Part shown: piece after piece, positions 59,782 to 64,000 of the stretch
Numbering within the stretch: the first letter of the stretch is position 1
Layout: each line of letters starts with the position of its first letter
Source: Galbibacter orientalis DSM 19592
GTDB taxonomy: Bacteria; Bacteroidota; Bacteroidia; Flavobacteriales; Flavobacteriaceae
DNA: 64,000 nt
NCBI RefSeq assembly: GCF_000260115.1
Contig: NZ_JH651379.1
Location: 248,001 to 312,000, forward strand
Direction: 5' to 3'
Translations under genes and position numbers: made by a program
The notes under the pieces: generated by a model
Seen by the model: the letters and a program-made list of their open reading frames with translations, nothing else
Databases searched by the model: none
Told to the model about the DNA's origin: nothing

Positions 59782-60201
59782 ATGAAGCACCCCTCTATAC
59801 TTTTATTTTTTTTAGTTTCGAGTTTCATTATTAAAGCACAAGAACTCAATTCCATAGAAGACAATTTTTTATGGAGCCCCCTATATGTAAAAGCCTCTGC
59901 ATACAATTCTTTAAAAACGCAAACCGTTGGAAATCCTGCTATAAGTGCATGGGGAGATACTTTACAATCTGGAATGAAAGCAATTGCAATCTCAAGAGAT
60001 TTACTAAAATTAGGAATTACCCATAATACCCCTATTAAAATTGAAGGTTATGAAGGCATTTATTTTGTAAAAGATAAAATGAATGCACGCTACCGAAAAA
60101 AAATTGATATTTATATGGGAATAGAGCTTCAAAAAGCGAGGGATTTTGGAAACAAGAATCTTAAAATCTGGTATGGAATTCCTCAAAAAAATGAAAATTA
60201 A
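59782..60201 (+). CDS. Exported 3D-domain-like protein
   Basis: A 139-residue exported protein. A signal peptide (SILLFFLVSSFIIKAQ) is followed by a domain with VKASAYNSLKTQTVG, NPAISAWGDTL and VKDKMNARYRKKIDIYMG. This is the pattern of the 3D (Asp-Asp-Asp) domain of wall-active proteins such as lytic transglycosylase MltA C-termini. It may bind or cut peptidoglycan. It starts 21 bases after the IS982 target duplication, so the insertion may have cut it from its natural promoter. Confidence 0.75.
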   Translation: MKHPSILLFFLVSSFIIKAQELNSIEDNFLWSPLYVKASAYNSLKTQTVGNPAISAWGDTLQSGMKAIAISRDLLKLGITHNTPIKIEGYEGIYFVKDKMNARYRKKIDIYMGIELQKARDFGNKNLKIWYGIPQKNEN

Positions 60202-60297
60202 CGTCTAAAACTAATTTTCTACTAAAATTGACACCTACTTTTTAAATTCCAGAGGAAAAGTTCTATTTTTAGAAATCATTAATCAAAAAATACTATC

Positions 60298-62202
60298 ATG
60301 AAGTCTTTAATTTATCTTTTATCATTCTTAATTCTACTAGCTTCCTGCAAAAATGAACCTGAAGGGACTAACGCTTTAACCTTAGGAAAACTTACTCTTG
60401 AGGATGCCACCCCCTCTCCAGGAGATTCATTAAATATAAGTTACAATGAAAAAGCAGTAGATAGCATCGAAGCTATGTTCTATTACCTTGTAGATACCAA
60501 TGCTTATGCAGTTGATATTCATTTAAAAAATGATACTAAAAATACATTAAAAGCAACAATTCAAATTCCTGATTCGGCTGCTGCTATTGCCTTCAATATT
60601 AAAAAAAATGAAGAAATAGATAACAACAACAAAGAAGGTTACATTATTCCTTTGCACAATTCTGAAGGACATATTATTGCTGGAAGTAATGCCGCAAAAG
60701 CATATTATAGATTAAATTTTGGCGAAAGAAATGAATTGGAGGTAAATAAAGATTCTATTGTTACTGCAATCCAAAAAGATATTACAGAACACCCTGAAAT
60801 TTCTAAAGAATGGAAGCTTGTTTACCTAGACTTAATGTATAAAGAACGTAAAGAAGAAGGAAAAAAATTAGTAACTAAATACATCGATTCGCTGTCTTCT
60901 AAAGAGTCTCTAACAGAAAAAGAGTATCAATCTTTACTAAGAATGTATAATTTAACTGGAAATAAAGAAAAGGCAGATTCTATAAAAACTGCTGCAATTG
61001 CTACTTTTCCAAAAAGTAAAATTGCAGAACGAGAATCGCTAATTAAAGTTTATGAAATTAAAGATTTAGATGAAAAAACTAAGGCTTATGCAGATTTTAA
61101 GACGAAATTTCCTGAAGCAACTGGTCAAATAAACGATGCTGTACTTAGAACTATTGCATTGGCATATAATAAAGAAGGAGACGTTGCTAAATTTGATGAA
61201 TACGCTAATCAAATCGATGAAGAATTAAACAAAGCTTCTGTTTATAATAGTGTTGCTTGGGAAAAAGCAGAAGCAAAAAAAGATTTAGATTTTGCTGAAA
61301 ACCTATCCAAACAATCTCTTGAATTAATTAATTCTCTAAAAGAAGAACCCTCTAATAAGCCGGATTATTTCTCTGAAAGTCAGTTTAAAAACAGACTAGA
61401 GGGAACTTATCAAATGTATGCCGATACGTATGGTTTAATTTTATTTCAACAAGGAAAAACAAAAGAAGCTATTGATACTCAAAAAATAGCTGTAGGCGAT
61501 GGAAAAAGCGTAGATGTAAATAAAAGATATCTAGAGTTTTTAATGACCGATAAACAATACAAAACTTTATTGGAAAAAGGAGAATCTTTTATAAAGTCTG
61601 GAAACTCTAATCCTGAAATGTTAGATTATTATGTTACAGCATATAAAGAAGTTAATGGAGAAGAAGGGCTTGAAGCTAAAGTTGCCGAATTAGAAGCTGC
61701 TGCACATAATTTATTAGTAGAAAAAATTAAAAGCAATTTAATAAGTGAAGAAGCAGCAGAATTTGCGCTAAAAGACATGGAAGGTAAAGAGGTGAGTCTT
61801 TCTTCATTAAAAGGAAAAGTTGTTATTCTTGATTTTTGGGCAACTTGGTGTGGCCCATGTAAAGCCTCTTTTCCAGAGATGCAACAGCTTGTAGAAAAAT
61901 ATAAAGACAATGAAAATGTGGCAATTTTGTTTGTAAATACTTTTGAGAACACTCCTAAAAGAGAAAAAGACATTACCGATTTTATTACTAAAAACAAATA
62001 TGATTTCCATGTAATTCTCGATGCTCCAATTAAAGACAGTAGAAATTTTGAGGTAGCCGACAGTTATGGAATTAGAGGAATTCCTACAAAAATTATTATT
62101 AGTCCAGAGGGAAAAATTAATTATAAATCTGTGGGCTACGAGGGCAACGGAAAGCTCTTAACCGAAATGGAAATTTTAATAGAGCTTATAGAAAAAAGCT
62201 AA
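60298..62202 (+). CDS. TlpA-like redoxin lipoprotein (634 aa)
   Basis: A large lipoprotein. A signal with Cys about 17 (LASCKNEPEG) is followed by an N-terminal immunoglobulin-like domain and a long helical TPR-like part (about 160-480). A C-terminal thioredoxin domain of the TlpA type has Cys518-Gly-Pro-Cys521 in LDFWATWCGPCKASFPEM and cis-Pro in GIRGIPTKIII. It should work as a periplasmic disulfide reductase anchored to a membrane, with the repeats as a binding arm. The length is greater than that of plain TlpA proteins. It ends before a strong bidirectional terminator. Confidence 0.88.
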   Translation: MKSLIYLLSFLILLASCKNEPEGTNALTLGKLTLEDATPSPGDSLNISYNEKAVDSIEAMFYYLVDTNAYAVDIHLKNDTKNTLKATIQIPDSAAAIAFNIKKNEEIDNNNKEGYIIPLHNSEGHIIAGSNAAKAYYRLNFGERNELEVNKDSIVTAIQKDITEHPEISKEWKLVYLDLMYKERKEEGKKLVTKYIDSLSSKESLTEKEYQSLLRMYNLTGNKEKADSIKTAAIATFPKSKIAERESLIKVYEIKDLDEKTKAYADFKTKFPEATGQINDAVLRTIALAYNKEGDVAKFDEYANQIDEELNKASVYNSVAWEKAEAKKDLDFAENLSKQSLELINSLKEEPSNKPDYFSESQFKNRLEGTYQMYADTYGLILFQQGKTKEAIDTQKIAVGDGKSVDVNKRYLEFLMTDKQYKTLLEKGESFIKSGNSNPEMLDYYVTAYKEVNGEEGLEAKVAELEAAAHNLLVEKIKSNLISEEAAEFALKDMEGKEVSLSSLKGKVVILDFWATWCGPCKASFPEMQQLVEKYKDNENVAILFVNTFENTPKREKDITDFITKNKYDFHVILDAPIKDSRNFEVADSYGIRGIPTKIIISPEGKINYKSVGYEGNGKLLTEMEILIELIEKS

Positions 62203-62235
62203 TAAAAATATAGCATATCTATACTTTATAAAACT

Positions 62236-62280
62236 AAACGATCAACTTTTTCTGAAAAAATCAGCTAAAGTTGATCGTTT
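62236..62280. terminator. Bidirectional terminator between convergent genes
   Basis: A 14-bp perfect stem, AAACGATCAACTTT with AAAGTTGATCGTTT, surrounds a 17-base loop. It separates the redoxin gene from dnaE. Confidence 0.8.
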
Positions 62281-62332
62281 AATTATTTTTACAAGCTAGT
62301 CCAACCCTTTGAATGGGAAGGATAATAAACTT

Positions 62333-64000
62333 CTAGTTTAATTTATAAACAACATTTTGAAGGTTCAATTCTTGAAGTAACTCATTAGAGATATTCACTT
62401 TTTGTTTTCTGCTTGGCATTGTTAATTTAATTTCATTCTCCATTTCATACACCACAAAATTTAAAGTATGATCTCCTTTATGCATGGAAATTACATCTTT
62501 TAAAGTATCAATACGATTATCTTCTAATTCATCAAGTTTTAAATGAATGGTAAGTTTTCGAGCATATTTATCCATTACATCCTGCAATTGTTCCATAGAG
62601 TTAAATTGCAATCTAGGATCTCCTCTTTTACCAGTTTCTCTATTTACCCAACCTTCTCTAACAAAGGCTTTGATATAAATAAAAGAGTTTATCATTAAAA
62701 AATGGCGGAATTTAAGATATTCTTCTCCAAACATTCTAAATTCATACGTATCTGTATAATCTTCAACGGTAAATAATGCCCATCCTTTTCCATTTTTAGA
62801 AACCCTATGTTGCACATCAGAAATAACCCCTGCAAAAGAAACTTCTCGGTTAACAATAGCTTCCAAATCATTAAAAGCTCCGATAGTTCCATTACAGAAT
62901 ACATTAATTTCAGTTTTAAAATCGTCTAATGGGTGTCCGGAAATATAGATTCCAACCACTTCCTTTTCACGTTTTAATTTCTCCATGGTTCCCCAGGTTT
63001 CGCATGGTGGAACTTGGGGTTCGGGAATTTGCACATCGCTAGCCTCTCCAAAAAGACTTACTTGCGAGGAGTTTTCGTTTTCCTGAAATTTAGCCCCATA
63101 CTTCACTGCTTTTTCCAAAAAAGTTATCCCATCTCCTTCTGCATGAAAATATTGCGCCCTATGTGTATCTCCAAACGAATCGAGTCCTCCTGCTAATGCT
63201 AAGTTTTCAAATGCTTTTTTATTGGCTGCTCTTAAATCTATCCGTTTTGCCAAATCAAAAATAGACTTATACTTTCCGCCTTCTCTTCCTTCTACAATGG
63301 TATTTACAGCACCACGACCAACACCTTTTACTGCGCCCATTCCAAAACGAATAGCACCATCGTTATTAACCGTAAATTTATAGTAAGATTCATTTACATC
63401 TGGACCAAGAACTTCAATTCCCATTCGCTTACATTCCTCTAAAAAGAAAGTAACCTGTTTAATATCGTTCATATTATTAGACAGTACAGCTGCCATATAT
63501 TCCGCAGGATAATTTGCCTTTAAATATGCTGTTTGATACCCAATCCAAGCATAACAGGTAGAATGCGATTTATTAAAAGCATAACTTGCAAATGCCTCCC
63601 AATCTTTCCAAACTTTCTCCAGCGTTTCTCTAGAATGCCCTCGAGCCTCTCCTCCATCTAAAAACTTTGGTTTAAGCTGTTCTAGTAATGCAAATATTTT
63701 CTTTCCCATTGCCTTACGCAAAACATCGGCTTCCCCCTTTGTAAAACCTGCTAACTTTTGAGAAAGCAACATTACCTGCTCCTGGTAAACCGTAATCCCG
63801 TAGGTTTCCTGAAGGTATTCTTCCATGGCATCGAGATCATATTTAATCTCTTCATCTCCATGTTTTCTACGGATAAAACTCGGGATATATTCCAAAGGCC
63901 CTGGACGATATAAGGCGTTCATTGCAATTAAATCGGCAAAAACGGTAGGTTTTAAATCCTTCATATGTTTCTGCATTCCGGCAGATTCATATTGGAAAAT
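62333..64000 (-). CDS. dnaE: DNA polymerase III alpha subunit, C-terminal part, 5' end outside window
   Basis: The frame is open to the window edge, where the residues before the first internal Met (IFQYESAG) continue the family sequence, so the true start lies to the right. The visible 555 codons hold the end of the polymerase fingers (KPTVFADLIAMNALYRPGPL, EEYLQETYGITVYQEQVM, AYAFNKSHSTCYAWIGYQTA), the helix-hairpin-helix region, and an OB-fold (EVSFAGVISDVQHRVSKNGK). The end is PSRKQKVNISNELLQELNLQ, typical of Bacteroidota DnaE. This is the main replicative polymerase. It ends next to a strong terminator. Confidence 0.97.
   Translation of the reverse strand: MFQYESAGMQKHMKDLKPTVFADLIAMNALYRPGPLEYIPSFIRRKHGDEEIKYDLDAMEEYLQETYGITVYQEQVMLLSQKLAGFTKGEADVLRKAMGKKIFALLEQLKPKFLDGGEARGHSRETLEKVWKDWEAFASYAFNKSHSTCYAWIGYQTAYLKANYPAEYMAAVLSNNMNDIKQVTFFLEECKRMGIEVLGPDVNESYYKFTVNNDGAIRFGMGAVKGVGRGAVNTIVEGREGGKYKSIFDLAKRIDLRAANKKAFENLALAGGLDSFGDTHRAQYFHAEGDGITFLEKAVKYGAKFQENENSSQVSLFGEASDVQIPEPQVPPCETWGTMEKLKREKEVVGIYISGHPLDDFKTEINVFCNGTIGAFNDLEAIVNREVSFAGVISDVQHRVSKNGKGWALFTVEDYTDTYEFRMFGEEYLKFRHFLMINSFIYIKAFVREGWVNRETGKRGDPRLQFNSMEQLQDVMDKYARKLTIHLKLDELEDNRIDTLKDVISMHKGDHTLNFVVYEMENEIKLTMPSRKQKVNISNELLQELNLQNVVYKLN

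Overview
The window looks like a chromosomal segment of a member of the Flavobacteriaceae (Bacteroidota). The DNA is A+T rich and the promoters fit TTG-N19-TAnnTTTG. Lipoproteins carry a Cys-Ser-Ser-Asp-Asp-Asp start, and the order ftsX, DUF3098, uppP, truB and families such as DUF3127 and DUF983 are typical of the phylum. I do not assign a genus.

Layout. (1) 1-8069 is the right arm of a copper/silver-resistance element: efflux adaptor, broken AraC-type regulator, four-helix copper protein, CopA ATPase, copper chaperone, MtfA-like peptidase, and tyrosine integrase A, ending in a 3' fragment of tRNA-Leu(TAG). (2) 8046-19502 is a second, compact 11.4-kb element bounded by copies of the same tRNA-Leu 3' end. 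Every protein-coding gene in it is on the minus strand: integrase, a protein of unknown function, excisionase-like protein, two replication- or regulation-like proteins, packaging-type genes including a small terminase, coiled-coil proteins, an HK97-gp10-like protein, a tape measure protein and a lipoprotein. It has no large terminase, portal, capsid, tube, baseplate or lysis gene. It is either a phage satellite or a very neatly deleted prophage. (3) 19503-27358 is ordinary chromosome, including a LexA/S24-type repressor divergent from a TIGR03915-type putative DNA repair gene with palindromic operators between them. (4) 27359-29883 is an IS21-family element without a recognisable target duplication; it truncates a TolC-like gene.

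(5) 29885-47199 is a composite island. It holds metal efflux remains, a VIT-type transporter, an LtaS-like transferase paired with a lipid kinase, an operon of Trx, ApbE, DUF4266, DUF3570 and DsbD, a relic of an integrase like integrase A, and then four minus-strand genes of unknown role. These four include a PD-(D/E)XK-like nuclease, a CxxC/HNH-like protein and a SEC-C protein. They sit beside an IntDOT-like integrase that abuts two tRNA-Asp genes. (6) 47496-64000 is housekeeping chromosome (DUF58, ftsX, uppP, truB, tag, aat, histidine kinase, HIT, trxA, TlpA-like lipoprotein, dnaE C-terminus), with one IS982-family insertion that kept a 7-bp target duplication.

How the parts work together. 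The metal genes form an efflux set: periplasmic adaptors with TolC and RND pumps, the P-type ATPase, a chaperone and a Cys-rich sink. Two of them share an upstream operator-like motif. The most promising undescribed systems are the satellite-like element at the tRNA-Leu gene and the four-gene cargo next to tRNA-Asp.
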